Source: Candidatus Gastranaerophilales bacterium
GTDB taxonomy: Bacteria; Cyanobacteriota; Vampirovibrionia; Gastranaerophilales; Gastranaerophilaceae
Direction of reading: 5' to 3'
DNA length: 64,000 nt
Assembly (NCBI GenBank): GCA_947625495.1
Contig: CANQOQ010000005.1
Coordinates: forward strand, 19,798-83,797
The notes under the pieces were generated by a model. The model did not search any database. It saw nothing but the letters and a program-made list of their open reading frames with translations, and was not told the origin of the DNA. Each line of letters starts with the position of its first letter. Within the stretch, counting starts at the first letter, position 1. A program made the translations under genes and the position numbers. Positions 9,464 through 18,120 of this stretch are shown piece by piece.

Positions 9464-9726
9464 GCCGTGCCACTACCTATCGTCAAATACAAACAAGGTT
9501 TTTCATATATTTACCTCCAATAAAGAAAAATATACCCGAAGCTTACCCCTTAGTGCTGCTATGTTCCCATCCTGACACGGTTCGGAGGGCTTCGCCATAC
9601 TCTTTTTTATTATCATCGATAAATGTACAATCCGCCGTATTTATATTTGCCTCACAGTAGGCTCTGCACCCCGCATTTATGGCGTTCGGGTCGAGAGATT
9701 CGCTACGTCCCCATGGAGCACGGCCC
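9464..9726 (-). ncRNA. ffs: Signal recognition particle RNA, large (Alu-containing) bacterial type
   Basis: The minus strand of this ~263-base gap carries the SRP RNA helix 8 core: GAACCGTGTCAGG, then ATG-GGAA-CAT (a GGAA tetraloop on a 3-bp stem), then AGCAGCACTAAGG. The two ends pair: GCACGGC at 9718-9724 with GCCGTGC at 9464-9470 on the plus strand. The length, and the 5' region that would fold as the Alu domain, match the ~270-nt form of Gram-positives and some other lineages rather than the ~114-nt E. coli 4.5S RNA. The RNA joins Ffh to target membrane proteins to SecYEG. A T-rich stretch follows the 3' end. Confidence 0.92.
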
Positions 9727-9730
9727 TTTT

Positions 9731-9759
9731 ATTTTAATTCAAATATCTTTTTTTATCAA
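9731..9759 (-). promoter_or_regulatory. Promoter of the SRP RNA gene, inside the 3' end of eno
   Basis: On the minus strand TTGATA (9754-9759) and TAAAAT (9731-9736) are separated by exactly 17 bases. A start about 7 bases after the -10 box falls at the first bases of the predicted SRP RNA. The -35 box and spacer overlap the last codons of eno. Confidence 0.65.
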
Positions 9760-10989
9760 ATATTCTTCAATTCTTATCAGTCTGTTATATTTAGCTGTTC
9801 TCTCGCTGCGTGAAACTGAGCCTGTTTTTATTTGCCCCGCATTAACTGCTACAGCTAAATCTGAAATAAATGTGTCTTCCGTATCACCTGAACGGTGTGA
9901 AATTATTGTTTTATAATTATTTTGCTGAGCTAAAAGTATTGTATCCAGCGTCTCGGATAGTGTTCCTATTTGATTCGGTTTTATAAGTACTGCGTTTGCT
10001 ATGTTATTTATTATTCCTTTTTTTAGTTTATTATAGTTCGTTACAAATAAATCATCCCCAATAAGCTGACAGCTGCTGCCTAGCCTGTCTGTTAAAATTT
10101 TCCAGCCCTCAAAATCTGTTTCGCTTAATCCGTCTTCTATTGAATGAATCGGATATTCTAGTGTTAGTGTTTCCAAATATTTAATCATCTCATTTGCTGA
10201 AAATTCTTTATTTTCGCCGAGTAAAATATATTTCCCGTCTTTATAAAGTTCCGATGCAGCGATATCAAGGCAGATTTTCACATCATCAGTTGAATATCCC
10301 GCATTTTTTATTGATTCAACAATTAAATCAAGTGCTTCTTTATTTGTACTAATATCAGGTGCAAATCCTCCTTCATCTCCTACTGAGGTTGAATATCCCT
10401 GATTATTTAAAATTCTTTTTAATTCATAATAAACCTCACATCCCATTTTTATACTTTCATTTATACTGCACGCCCTTAAAGGTTGAATTAAAAATTCCTG
10501 AAAATCCAGCTTATTATTCGCATGAGCTCCGCCATTTAATATATTCATCATTGGTAATGGCATTATGGTAGAATTAATTCCTCCAAGATATCTAAAAAGC
10601 GGCAGTCTGTAACTTTTTGCTGCTGCTCTTGCATTTGCCAGTGATACGCTTAATATTGCATTTGCTCCAAGTTTTGATTTGTTTCCAGTCCCGTCTTTTT
10701 CTATCATTATAAGATCAAGTTCTTTTTGATTATACGGGCTTTCGCCTATTAATGCAGGTTTAATTATTTTTTCAATATTATTAATTGCTTTATAGACACT
10801 TTTTCCGAAAAATTCGTTCTTATTATTATCTCTTAATTCTTCTGCCTCATAAATACCTTTTGAAGCACCTGAAGGTACTGATGCTCTTCCTATTGTTCCG
10901 TCTGTCAAAATCACTTCTGTTTCTATTGTCGGTATTCCTCTGGAATCTATTATTTGCCTTGATTTTATATCTTTTATTAAATTATTCAT
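9739..10989 (-). CDS. eno: Enolase
   Basis: Interconverts 2-phosphoglycerate and phosphoenolpyruvate. The 416-residue length is normal. Motifs seen are SRGIPTIE near residue 17, SGASKGIYEA near 40, LPMMNILNGGAHANN near 143, VGDEGGFAP near 203, and the active-site stretches SIEDGLSETD, LIGDDLFVTN, LIKPNQIGT and ISHRSGDTEDTFI near 369. A GGAGGG ribosome binding site precedes the ATG. It is divergent from the Bax inhibitor-like gene. Confidence 0.97.
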   Translation of the reverse strand: MNNLIKDIKSRQIIDSRGIPTIETEVILTDGTIGRASVPSGASKGIYEAEELRDNNKNEFFGKSVYKAINNIEKIIKPALIGESPYNQKELDLIMIEKDGTGNKSKLGANAILSVSLANARAAAKSYRLPLFRYLGGINSTIMPLPMMNILNGGAHANNKLDFQEFLIQPLRACSINESIKMGCEVYYELKRILNNQGYSTSVGDEGGFAPDISTNKEALDLIVESIKNAGYSTDDVKICLDIAASELYKDGKYILLGENKEFSANEMIKYLETLTLEYPIHSIEDGLSETDFEGWKILTDRLGSSCQLIGDDLFVTNYNKLKKGIINNIANAVLIKPNQIGTLSETLDTILLAQQNNYKTIISHRSGDTEDTFISDLAVAVNAGQIKTGSVSRSERTAKYNRLIRIEEYLIKKDI

Positions 10990-11036
10990 TTTACCCTCCG
11001 AATGTTTATTTTAAAATCTCATATCTTTTGAAATTA

Positions 11037-11045
11037 TGATATAAT
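11037..11045 (+). promoter_or_regulatory. Probable extended -10 promoter for the Bax inhibitor-like gene
   Basis: TGATATAAT: a perfect TATAAT with the extended TGn element directly upstream, 46 bases before the ATG at 11091. No convincing -35 box is seen at the usual spacing, as expected for an extended -10 promoter. Confidence 0.45.
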
Positions 11046-11090
11046 CTTAGTGTACAATTTTTATGCTATATTATTTATTCGGAGGTTTTA

Positions 11091-11834
11091 ATGAAAAGTT
11101 CAAATCCAATACTGAATGACAGAGTTTTGGAACAGTCTTATGCTGTTACCGAAATGCCAATGACTGTTACAGGTACCATGAATAAGCTCTTATTGCTATC
11201 TTTAATAATGATTATTTCAGCAGCAGCCGTTTTTTATCAATTTACACTTCAACGTTATGATTTTGTTAATATTATAATGATTGCAAGTATTGCTGTGGGC
11301 TTTATTTGTGCAATAGTTATTGCTTTTAAACCGGATTTAACTAAATACCTTTCTCCTGTATACGCTTTTTCTCAAGGTGCTGTATTATCCGGAATTTCAT
11401 GCTTCTTGGAATCTGAGTTTCACGGCATTGTAATTCAGGCAATTTCTTTAACTCTAATGGTTGTTCTTGTTATGGCTGTTCTTTTTAGAGCAGGTATTAT
11501 TAGAGCTACCGAAAAATTTAGGGCGGTTATTTTTGTTGCTACTTTATCTATATTTCTATTTTATTTGGTTTCCTTTATAATTAGCTTTTTTGGTGTTAAT
11601 ATTCCTTATTTTTCATTAGAATATACAAATAATATTTCTTTAGTTATAAACATTGCAATTGCAGTAATTGCTGCTTTAAATTTAATTATTGATTTTGACT
11701 TTATAGATAGAGGTGTAAAAACTCCTTTACCGTCAAGTTTTGAATGGTATGGTGCTTTTGGACTTTTAGTTACTATAGTTTGGCTTTATATTGAAATATT
11801 AAGATTGCTGGCTAGAATTAACAGAAACAGATAA
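11091..11834 (+). CDS. Bax inhibitor-1/YccA-like integral membrane protein
   Basis: A 247-residue protein with about seven membrane segments. The start motif SSNPILNDRV and the MTVTGTMNKLLLLSL entry to the first helix match the bacterial BaxI_1 subfamily. So do the conserved late motifs ALNLIIDFDFIDRG near residue 198 and EWYGAFGLLVTIVWLYIEI near 219. The acidic residues in the last helices match those proposed to form a proton/calcium path in this superfamily. The cellular role in bacteria is poorly known. It has a strong GGAGG ribosome binding site and a likely TATAAT promoter at 11040. Confidence 0.88.
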   Translation: MKSSNPILNDRVLEQSYAVTEMPMTVTGTMNKLLLLSLIMIISAAAVFYQFTLQRYDFVNIIMIASIAVGFICAIVIAFKPDLTKYLSPVYAFSQGAVLSGISCFLESEFHGIVIQAISLTLMVVLVMAVLFRAGIIRATEKFRAVIFVATLSIFLFYLVSFIISFFGVNIPYFSLEYTNNISLVINIAIAVIAALNLIIDFDFIDRGVKTPLPSSFEWYGAFGLLVTIVWLYIEILRLLARINRNR

Positions 11835-11835
11835 T

Positions 11836-12717
11836 ATGAAAATTTTTAAAGTTATATTTATAAATTTATTAGTTTTATTATTATTGTTTTCACTGTCAGA
11901 ATTCTTTTTATTTAAACAGTATCAGATAACAAGACCTGATCTTAAATATAAGATTGAAAAAGTACCTTATGAAAATTTAGTAAAAACTCCGGGGCGTTTT
12001 AGAAAAACGTCGGGTTTGAATTATAAAAAACAGCCTATAATTATTTTCGGATGTTCTTATGCCTATGGCGAATTTTTAGATGACGAAGATACCATTTCGG
12101 CTAAACTTTCAAAACTTTCCGAAAGACCCGTATATAATTATGCAATTAAGGGAAAAGGGCTTCAAAATACTTTATTTATTGTTGAAAATAAATTGTATGA
12201 CACAAATATTAAAAATCCGCAGTATGCCATATATATTATGATGAGCGATCAAATCAGAAGATTGTATACAAATGCTTGTCCCGATGATTATGTTGCTCAG
12301 CCTATTTATAAATTTAATAAGTTTGGCGAGCCTGTTATTAAATCTTCTTATTATCCTCGTTACAGGCAATTCTATAGCTTTTATTATTTAAATAACTTGG
12401 TATATAAGTATATATTGGAAAAACAGTTTGACCGTCATAATCGTTATGTTACTTTGTATTTTGAACAAATACAAAGGCAATTGAAACAACAATTTCCGGA
12501 TATAAAGTTCATTATTTTAATGTTTGGAGATAAAAATAATTTTGGTCTTGATATGTCAAGATTAAAAGATGACGGTTTTACGGTTATATCTACAGAAGAG
12601 CTTACAGGTATTAATTTCTTTGATAAAAAATATCAAGTCTCTGAAAAAGATATTCATCCGAATTCAAAAGTATGGGAAATTGTTGCTTCAAAACTTGTTG
12701 AAAAATATAAATTATAA
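11836..12717 (+). CDS. SGNH/GDSL-hydrolase-like protein with N-terminal membrane anchor
   Basis: A 293-residue protein starting with one hydrophobic segment (residues 4-24), probably an anchor or uncleaved signal. FGCSYAYGEFLDDEDTIS near residue 70 resembles the nucleophile block (GxS) of SGNH esterases. KGKGLQNTL near 105 could hold the glycine/asparagine oxyanion positions, and DIHPNSKVWEIVA near 274 fits the catalytic Asp-x-x-His block. Relatives often add or remove acyl groups on surface polymers. No substrate can be assigned. It starts one base after the previous gene and ends 6 bases inside the convergent dehydrogenase gene. Confidence 0.65.
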   Translation: MKIFKVIFINLLVLLLLFSLSEFFLFKQYQITRPDLKYKIEKVPYENLVKTPGRFRKTSGLNYKKQPIIIFGCSYAYGEFLDDEDTISAKLSKLSERPVYNYAIKGKGLQNTLFIVENKLYDTNIKNPQYAIYIMMSDQIRRLYTNACPDDYVAQPIYKFNKFGEPVIKSSYYPRYRQFYSFYYLNNLVYKYILEKQFDRHNRYVTLYFEQIQRQLKQQFPDIKFIILMFGDKNNFGLDMSRLKDDGFTVISTEELTGINFFDKKYQVSEKDIHPNSKVWEIVASKLVEKYKL

Positions 12718-13692
12718 CAAATTATTGCACTTTCCTGTATTATAAAATGTTATTAGATTATTCAAACTGTTAGAAATCATTTCATTAACGGCTGAATCGG
12801 TAAAAAATGCCATGTGTTGAGTCAGAATAACGTTCGGGAATTGTCTTAGATATGCCATATCTCTATTTTTTATAATATCCGTAGAAAATGCGTGGTGATA
12901 TATTTCATCTTCATTTTGAAATACATCAAGAGCAAGTGCACCTATTTTTTCTGTTTCGATTCCTTCTATTAAATCTGATATATTCATTAAGTCTGCTCTT
13001 GCCGTATTAACAAGTATTACGCCATTCTTCATTTTTGATATGGTTGATTTGTTTATAAAATATTTATTTGATTCAGTATATGGCATATGAATAGTAATAA
13101 TATCGGAATTCTGAAGCAGATTATCAAGTGAAGTGTATGTAACAATATTTTTAACAGAGTCATTTTGATATATATCATAAGCCAGAATTTGACATCCGAA
13201 TCCTGAAAGATTTTTGATTACCGTAGAACCGATTCTGCCGGTACCTAAAACACCTACGGTAAGATGCCGCATTTCTTTACCCATAAGTCCGTTTAATGTA
13301 TAGTCATTTACATTCTGCCTCCACATTGCAGGCTTGTAGTTTCTTATTGCCATAAGCATAAGCATTACGGTAAAATCGGCTACTCCATTCGGCGCATAAG
13401 TAACATTACTGACATTTAGCCCAATTGATTTTGCATATTTTACATCAATATGGTTATAACCTATTGTTCTTGTTGAAATATGCTTTACGCCCACAGCTTT
13501 TATATTATCTAATAGATATGGTGTTAATGTACTATATCCGAGTGTTGTTATGCTGTCAGCACCTTCAAGCAATTTTAGTGTTTTATTTTCTAATATATCA
13601 GTAGTTGTTATAATTTCAATATTTTCTTTTTGTTTATATTCATTTATTACTTTATCTTCATACTGTCTTTTTTCAAATACAATTATTTTCAT
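12712..13692 (-). CDS. D-2-hydroxyacid dehydrogenase (D-lactate dehydrogenase/VanH-like)
   Basis: A 326-residue NAD-dependent dehydrogenase. The D-LDH block STRTIGYNHIDV is near residue 92, the Rossmann motif VGVLGTGRIGS near 147, the catalytic Arg in NTARADL near 231, Glu in FQNEDE near 262 and His in LTQHMAFFTDSAV near 293. The STRTIGYNHID stretch is characteristic of D-lactate dehydrogenases and VanH rather than 3-phosphoglycerate dehydrogenases. Fermentative D-lactate formation from pyruvate is the likely role. It sits one base downstream of three radical SAM genes, so it may be their operon partner. Confidence 0.85.
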   Translation of the reverse strand: MKIIVFEKRQYEDKVINEYKQKENIEIITTTDILENKTLKLLEGADSITTLGYSTLTPYLLDNIKAVGVKHISTRTIGYNHIDVKYAKSIGLNVSNVTYAPNGVADFTVMLMLMAIRNYKPAMWRQNVNDYTLNGLMGKEMRHLTVGVLGTGRIGSTVIKNLSGFGCQILAYDIYQNDSVKNIVTYTSLDNLLQNSDIITIHMPYTESNKYFINKSTISKMKNGVILVNTARADLMNISDLIEGIETEKIGALALDVFQNEDEIYHHAFSTDIIKNRDMAYLRQFPNVILTQHMAFFTDSAVNEMISNSLNNLITFYNTGKCNNLL

Positions 13693-13693
13693 T

Positions 13694-14689
13694 TTAAAAT
13701 CCTGCTATATTCTTTTCTCTGCTTTTTTCTACTTCACATTTTACTTGAAATATTTGTCCGTATAATTCACAATTAATGCCGTAATTATAAGCTTTTTTTT
13801 GTGTATATATCATTAAATTATAAATAGGAATCAGGTTACTGTTAACATTATTCATAATCCATCTGAAATCAAGGTTAAGCACAACACTTTTAATATTAAT
13901 ATCACGGCATTTTTGAAGCCATACTCCGATTTCTTTTTCACTGTCATTTAGTCCGGGAACAATAATATATTTTGCTTTAACAAAATTGGCATCTTTGGGT
14001 TGATTTTTAGAATACTCTTCCAAATTTTTCCATACTTTTTTATAAGAATCAACTTGTTTTACTTTTTTATGCATTTCTTTTGTTCCCGCATCAATTGATA
14101 CCAGAACTCTAACAGCTCCCTTTTTTAACCCTTTTATTATTGCATTGCTTTTTTTTATTGCATTTGTGTGAATTATAATTTTAGTAAAATCATTTACTAT
14201 AAATTCATTTAAAAGACTTTCAAATTCAGGGTATATAGTAGGTTCTCCACCTGCAAAATCAATTGTTCCGTCTTTTTTTAATATGTTATTTTTTATCATA
14301 TCTTTTATTAACGGTAAAACTTTATATGGTTTTGTGTTATTTAATACGTTTTTATCTCTCGGTGCATCACAGTATATACAGTTGGAATTACATTTAACCC
14401 ATGGAGTAAGTAATAAATAATCAATATAATCATCATCATCCCACTCCTTAAATTCCGTATTAACACAGTCTTTACATAAATCAGGACAGGTGTGATTTCT
14501 ATATTTATTTCTTAAATTACGTTTTATTTCAAAAAACTCATTCCAATTAATTTTTTCTCCGTGATAATTTTCATAAATAACGGGTCTGCCTCCGTATCTG
14601 GGATTAAAATTATTACAAAATCGTATTATGTTTAAATGGTCTAAGACCATTCCGTGTTCTATGTAATTACAACTTTCAAATTGATTCAA
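13694..14689 (-). CDS. Radical SAM protein, third of a tandem paralogous triplet
   Basis: A 331-residue protein with the cluster motif CNSNCIYC (Cys 100, 104, 107) and the SAM-binding GGEPT near residue 152. It lines up end to end with the next two genes upstream. Before the core is a second cysteine set (Cys 7, 25, 68, 72, 75) with a GG/NYHGEKINWN block. The C24-C25 pair of the paralogues is reduced here to a single Cys. I infer an auxiliary Fe-S cluster placed N-terminal to the core. The start is TTG, supported by AGGGA 8 bases upstream; no ATG lies close. Substrate unknown. Confidence 0.82.
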   Translation of the reverse strand: MNQFESCNYIEHGMVLDHLNIIRFCNNFNPRYGGRPVIYENYHGEKINWNEFFEIKRNLRNKYRNHTCPDLCKDCVNTEFKEWDDDDYIDYLLLTPWVKCNSNCIYCDAPRDKNVLNNTKPYKVLPLIKDMIKNNILKKDGTIDFAGGEPTIYPEFESLLNEFIVNDFTKIIIHTNAIKKSNAIIKGLKKGAVRVLVSIDAGTKEMHKKVKQVDSYKKVWKNLEEYSKNQPKDANFVKAKYIIVPGLNDSEKEIGVWLQKCRDINIKSVVLNLDFRWIMNNVNSNLIPIYNLMIYTQKKAYNYGINCELYGQIFQVKCEVEKSREKNIAGF

Positions 14690-14701
14690 TTTTAAATCCC
14701 T

Positions 14702-15685
14702 CTACATTAATTCATATTCACTTGTAAGATATCTGAAATTATTATAGTCAACAAGATTTAGATTTAATTCTTTTGATTTTTGTATTATATAAGCACATAA
14801 ATCAATTAAATACTTTGGTTTTTGAAGATTTTTTGCTCTCAAATCACGGCAAAAGTCATTTTCAATATCAACAACAATAGATTTTATACCGGATTGAATA
14901 TTTAAATCCAGCCATTTATCAATTTCGTCTTTTGTTGTATTTACTTCAGGAATTAAAATAAATTTTGTTTCGACGTTATAAATAGAGTCGTAAGTTTGAG
15001 CTTTAGCGTATTTTTTAGCATTTTCCCAAAATTTATCAAATTTATCAACTCTCTTAATACGTTTAAACATTTCTCTTGTACCTGCATCAGCAGATAAGCA
15101 TACACTTAACTTTTTACTTCTTATTCCGTTCTCTATAGCTTTTGAATACTTTATTCCCGATGAATGAACGGTAATTCTGTCCGCACCGTGTTTAAGAAGA
15201 AAATTGACAAGTTCTTCAAATTCTTTCAAAATAGTAGGCTCTCCTCCCGCAAATGTTATTTCGCCGCCCGGTCTAAATTGTTTCTTTTTAAATAATTCTT
15301 TTATTATAGGCATAACATTATAATGGGGTTTCTTTTGATAATTTTTCTTGTCCCAAGATGTATAACAATATATACAATCACTGTTACAGTTTGTCCAGTG
15401 ATTAAAATGAATATAATTTATAAATTGTTCATTATCATCCCAGTTCTTATTATATAAGTTAAAGCAGCCATCACAGCGTTTATCTACAATACCTTGCTTG
15501 TTTTCATCAATAAATTTTTGTTTAAGTTTAAAAATTTCATTCCAATTGACATCTTTTCCGTGGTAATTTTCTTTAATATAAAGTCTTCCGCCGCCTTTAT
15601 GACAGCATAAACAACACATTTCTATATGATCGTTTTCAAAGCTTAATCCATGTTGTATCCAGTGACAGCTGGTATATTCACTCAT
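14702..15685 (-). CDS. Radical SAM protein, second of a tandem paralogous triplet
   Basis: A 327-residue radical SAM protein with CNSDCIYC (Cys 100, 104, 107) and FAGGEPT near residue 151. The N-terminal region has Cys 7, 24, 25, 27, 28 and CDGC (71, 74), plus KGGGRLYIKENYHG and VNWNE. These align with both neighbouring paralogues, which supports local duplication. The ATG overlaps the stop codon of the upstream paralogue by one base (TAATG), indicating coupled translation. No precursor peptide or dedicated transporter is adjacent, so whether it modifies a peptide, sugar or lipid is unknown. Confidence 0.82.
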   Translation of the reverse strand: MSEYTSCHWIQHGLSFENDHIEMCCLCCHKGGGRLYIKENYHGKDVNWNEIFKLKQKFIDENKQGIVDKRCDGCFNLYNKNWDDNEQFINYIHFNHWTNCNSDCIYCYTSWDKKNYQKKPHYNVMPIIKELFKKKQFRPGGEITFAGGEPTILKEFEELVNFLLKHGADRITVHSSGIKYSKAIENGIRSKKLSVCLSADAGTREMFKRIKRVDKFDKFWENAKKYAKAQTYDSIYNVETKFILIPEVNTTKDEIDKWLDLNIQSGIKSIVVDIENDFCRDLRAKNLQKPKYLIDLCAYIIQKSKELNLNLVDYNNFRYLTSEYELM

Positions 15686-16659
15686 TAGCCGACCTCTTTC
15701 TTGTGTCGAAAACTCATCATGTGTTCTGCTCTTTCATATAATTCATATCTTAAACCTAAGCTCATTGCTTTTTCTTTTGCATAGTCAAAATAATCAATTA
15801 TTTCATCAGGAACATTTTCTCGTCTTGCATAAAACCATTTAGATTCTATTTCATGTAAGACGCAATTTATCCCGTTATTCTTTGCATTTTTTAGCCATAA
15901 ATCTATTTCTTCTTTAGAATCATTAACTCCCGGAATTAGTATATATTTAGCTTTTACGGCATTAGGATCTTTTTGATTTTGTGCATATTTTTTTAAGTTA
16001 TTCCATACTCTGTTATAGGAGTCTACACCTTTTATCGTTCTGTGCAAGGATTTAGAACCGGCATCTACTGATACAATTAAATCTACACATCCGTTTTTTA
16101 AACCTTTTTCTATTGCTTTTGAGTATAGAATACAGGATGAATGTATTCTTGTTAACGGAAATCCAAAATCCATAAATATATTGAGCAGTTTATCAAATTC
16201 TTTTAAAAGAGTAACTTCGCCTCCGCCAAAGCTGACATGTCCATTGGGTCTTAGTAAATCTCTTTTTATCATGTCTTTTAATATCGGCAGAAAATTGTAA
16301 TTTTTAAAACTGTTATATTTCTTTTTATCTAACATTGTATGACAATATGAACACCTTGAGTTGCATTTTGTCCAATAATCAAGATTAATCATACTTATTT
16401 TGGAATGGTCATCATTCCAGTCTTTTTCTTCAAGGAAAATACAGCCTTCACATTTAGGGTATATTTCACCTTTTTTATGGATATCCTTCATCATCTGTTT
16501 AAAGGCAAAAACTTTATCCCAATTAACACTTTGACCTTTATAATTATCCTCGATTATAGTATTTCCGCCGCCTTTTGCACTATATAGACAACATACTTTA
16601 TATGAATCTATATCAAAATTTATGCCCGACTCTATCCAATAACAACTTTTATAGCGCAA
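15685..16659 (-). CDS. Radical SAM protein, first of a tandem paralogous triplet
   Basis: A 324-residue radical SAM protein with CNSRCSYC (Cys 99, 103, 106). The SAM motif is GGGEVT rather than GGEPT, a variation that may affect SAM binding. N-terminal cysteines are Cys 6, 23, 24 and CEGC (70, 73), with AKGGGNTIIEDNYKG and SVNWDK as in the paralogues. The start is TTG at 16659, supported by AGGGAT upstream; no nearby ATG preserves the conserved SCYWIESG block. It heads the run of three radical SAM genes and the dehydrogenase. Confidence 0.8.
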   Translation of the reverse strand: MRYKSCYWIESGINFDIDSYKVCCLYSAKGGGNTIIEDNYKGQSVNWDKVFAFKQMMKDIHKKGEIYPKCEGCIFLEEKDWNDDHSKISMINLDYWTKCNSRCSYCHTMLDKKKYNSFKNYNFLPILKDMIKRDLLRPNGHVSFGGGEVTLLKEFDKLLNIFMDFGFPLTRIHSSCILYSKAIEKGLKNGCVDLIVSVDAGSKSLHRTIKGVDSYNRVWNNLKKYAQNQKDPNAVKAKYILIPGVNDSKEEIDLWLKNAKNNGINCVLHEIESKWFYARRENVPDEIIDYFDYAKEKAMSLGLRYELYERAEHMMSFRHKKEVG

Positions 16660-16712
16660 AATTAATCCCTCTTTTCATATATTTTAACATGATTAGAGAC
16701 AAATGAATAATC

Positions 16713-17972
16713 TCATTTAATGTTATTTTTCATATTTTCTTCAACGTGGAACTTTTTTGTTCCGGTTTTATATTCTCTGTATTTATATATGCTTTTAGGT
16801 ATCAAATAACCGAGGAATAAACAAGAAATGCCTATATTCGCTAAGACTGATAACACTTTTAATGCTTTTACTTTATTCAAATAACTGTTTACATTTTCTC
16901 CTGATAGTTTAAAATTTTTGTCCAAATTTAGTAAATCATATTTTAGTTCTTCAAGTTTTTTTAAATCAATATATTTTGATGTATCAATAAAACTTTTACC
17001 TGCTTTATCTTTAGTTGTTTTGATAATACCTGCTTTTTTGGCACTTTGAACCAAAATATTATCAGGATTATTAATTAAAAAATCGAGTTTTTTGGTTTGT
17101 GTTAACTCAGCAAAATTTAATTTTGCACATTCTTCTTTTAAAGAACCTTTAATAATAGAATCTTTGAGTTTATCATCCATTAATACATCTATTTTTAAAT
17201 CAATAGGTTTTTTAAAGAACTTGTTTGAAAAATTATTAATGCCTTTTTCAATTAAATTCCCAAACCCGTATATAAAAAACAAAAAACCGCCTTCTTTTAT
17301 GGCATGTTCAAAAAATTCAGTTTTATTCCTTGAACACATCAATCTTTCTGACGTTATCCCCGCATCTATTATTTTCATGTTATGGACGGGATTAAACATG
17401 ATTGCTTCCGCCAATTTTTTTCCGTTTCCTTTAAATGAAGGTATATTGTGGCTGTTAACTGAATTTAACTCTTTTCTTATATTATTTTCGGTGTTTTTTT
17501 GTTTTGCTTTTGTCATTAAAAAATATGTAATTAAAGTTAAAGCTGTTGCGGATATTACTTTTGCGCCGTAGAGTTTTTTTGCGGTTGAACCGTTATTTTT
17601 TATACATTTTTTTATTGCCGATTGAACACTTTGTATTTTATCGTTTTGCATAATACCTTTTGCATTTTTTAATGCCCACGATGCATATTCTTTATTATTA
17701 AGAATTCTCGGATCAACCTCAGGGTTAATTTTGGCATATTTATAAAGAGTTAAATCTATTAATTTTTTGTAAAACGGTATTCCTCCAATCCAAATTGCTT
17801 GTGTTCCAAATTCATCAATGGCTCTGTCTTTTCCTTCAATTATTCCGCCTTCTTTAAATGATTTATAAGTCAGACTGGCACTGTCAACACCATCTTTTAC
17901 CATAACCGGTATTAATGATTCCTTATTTCCCAGTGTGGAAACAATTTTTGTAGTTATTGCATTTATATTCAT
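16713..17972 (-). CDS. Unknown multi-pass membrane protein
   Basis: A 419-residue protein that I do not recognise. Hydrophobic segments lie near residues 133-152, 224-240 and 371-394; the rest is lysine-rich and helical. There is no signal peptide and no catalytic motif. The short SFKG motif near residue 178 resembles a TFSG motif in the RelA/SpoT-like protein of this window, possibly a lineage habit. It lies 6 bases downstream of a 24-codon ORF with a strong ribosome binding site, so its translation may be coupled to it. Confidence 0.7.
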   Translation of the reverse strand: MNINAITTKIVSTLGNKESLIPVMVKDGVDSASLTYKSFKEGGIIEGKDRAIDEFGTQAIWIGGIPFYKKLIDLTLYKYAKINPEVDPRILNNKEYASWALKNAKGIMQNDKIQSVQSAIKKCIKNNGSTAKKLYGAKVISATALTLITYFLMTKAKQKNTENNIRKELNSVNSHNIPSFKGNGKKLAEAIMFNPVHNMKIIDAGITSERLMCSRNKTEFFEHAIKEGGFLFFIYGFGNLIEKGINNFSNKFFKKPIDLKIDVLMDDKLKDSIIKGSLKEECAKLNFAELTQTKKLDFLINNPDNILVQSAKKAGIIKTTKDKAGKSFIDTSKYIDLKKLEELKYDLLNLDKNFKLSGENVNSYLNKVKALKVLSVLANIGISCLFLGYLIPKSIYKYREYKTGTKKFHVEENMKNNIK

Positions 17973-17978
17973 ATATTT

Positions 17979-18053
17979 TTATAGACCCCATATTAAATTC
18001 ATTAATCTTACAAATGGTTTTTTTACCTTTTTTATTGTTAAAATACGTCGCAT
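17979..18053 (-). CDS. Possible 24-residue leader or small peptide
   Basis: An ATG ORF preceded by AAAGGAG 6-7 bases upstream. The product is very basic with a hydrophobic tail (MRRILTIKK at the start, LMNLIWGL at the end). It begins 22 bases after the rplI terminator and ends 6 bases before the unknown membrane protein gene. It could be a leader that couples translation of the next gene, or a small membrane-active peptide. Only the ribosome binding site and the position support it. Confidence 0.45.
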   Translation of the reverse strand: MRRILTIKKVKKPFVRLMNLIWGL

Positions 18054-18072
18054 ATTTTTCTCCTTTCGCATT

Positions 18073-18104
18073 AAAAAAGCCTTCTGAAAATTACAGAAGG
18101 CTTT
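18073..18104 (-). terminator. Intrinsic terminator downstream of rplI
   Basis: Perfect 11-bp stem AAAGCCTTCTG/CAGAAGGCTTT with a 7-base loop, followed on the minus strand by a run of T. A competing pairing with GGAGGCTTT at 18143-18151 is possible (see findings). Confidence 0.85.
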
Positions 18105-18120
18105 AAAATTTTGCATTAAC

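Noticed and set aside
9456..9738. Protein-coding frames in the gap between the TPR gene and eno
   Set aside because: The segment is fully explained by the SRP RNA; frames there have no homology or ribosome binding site.
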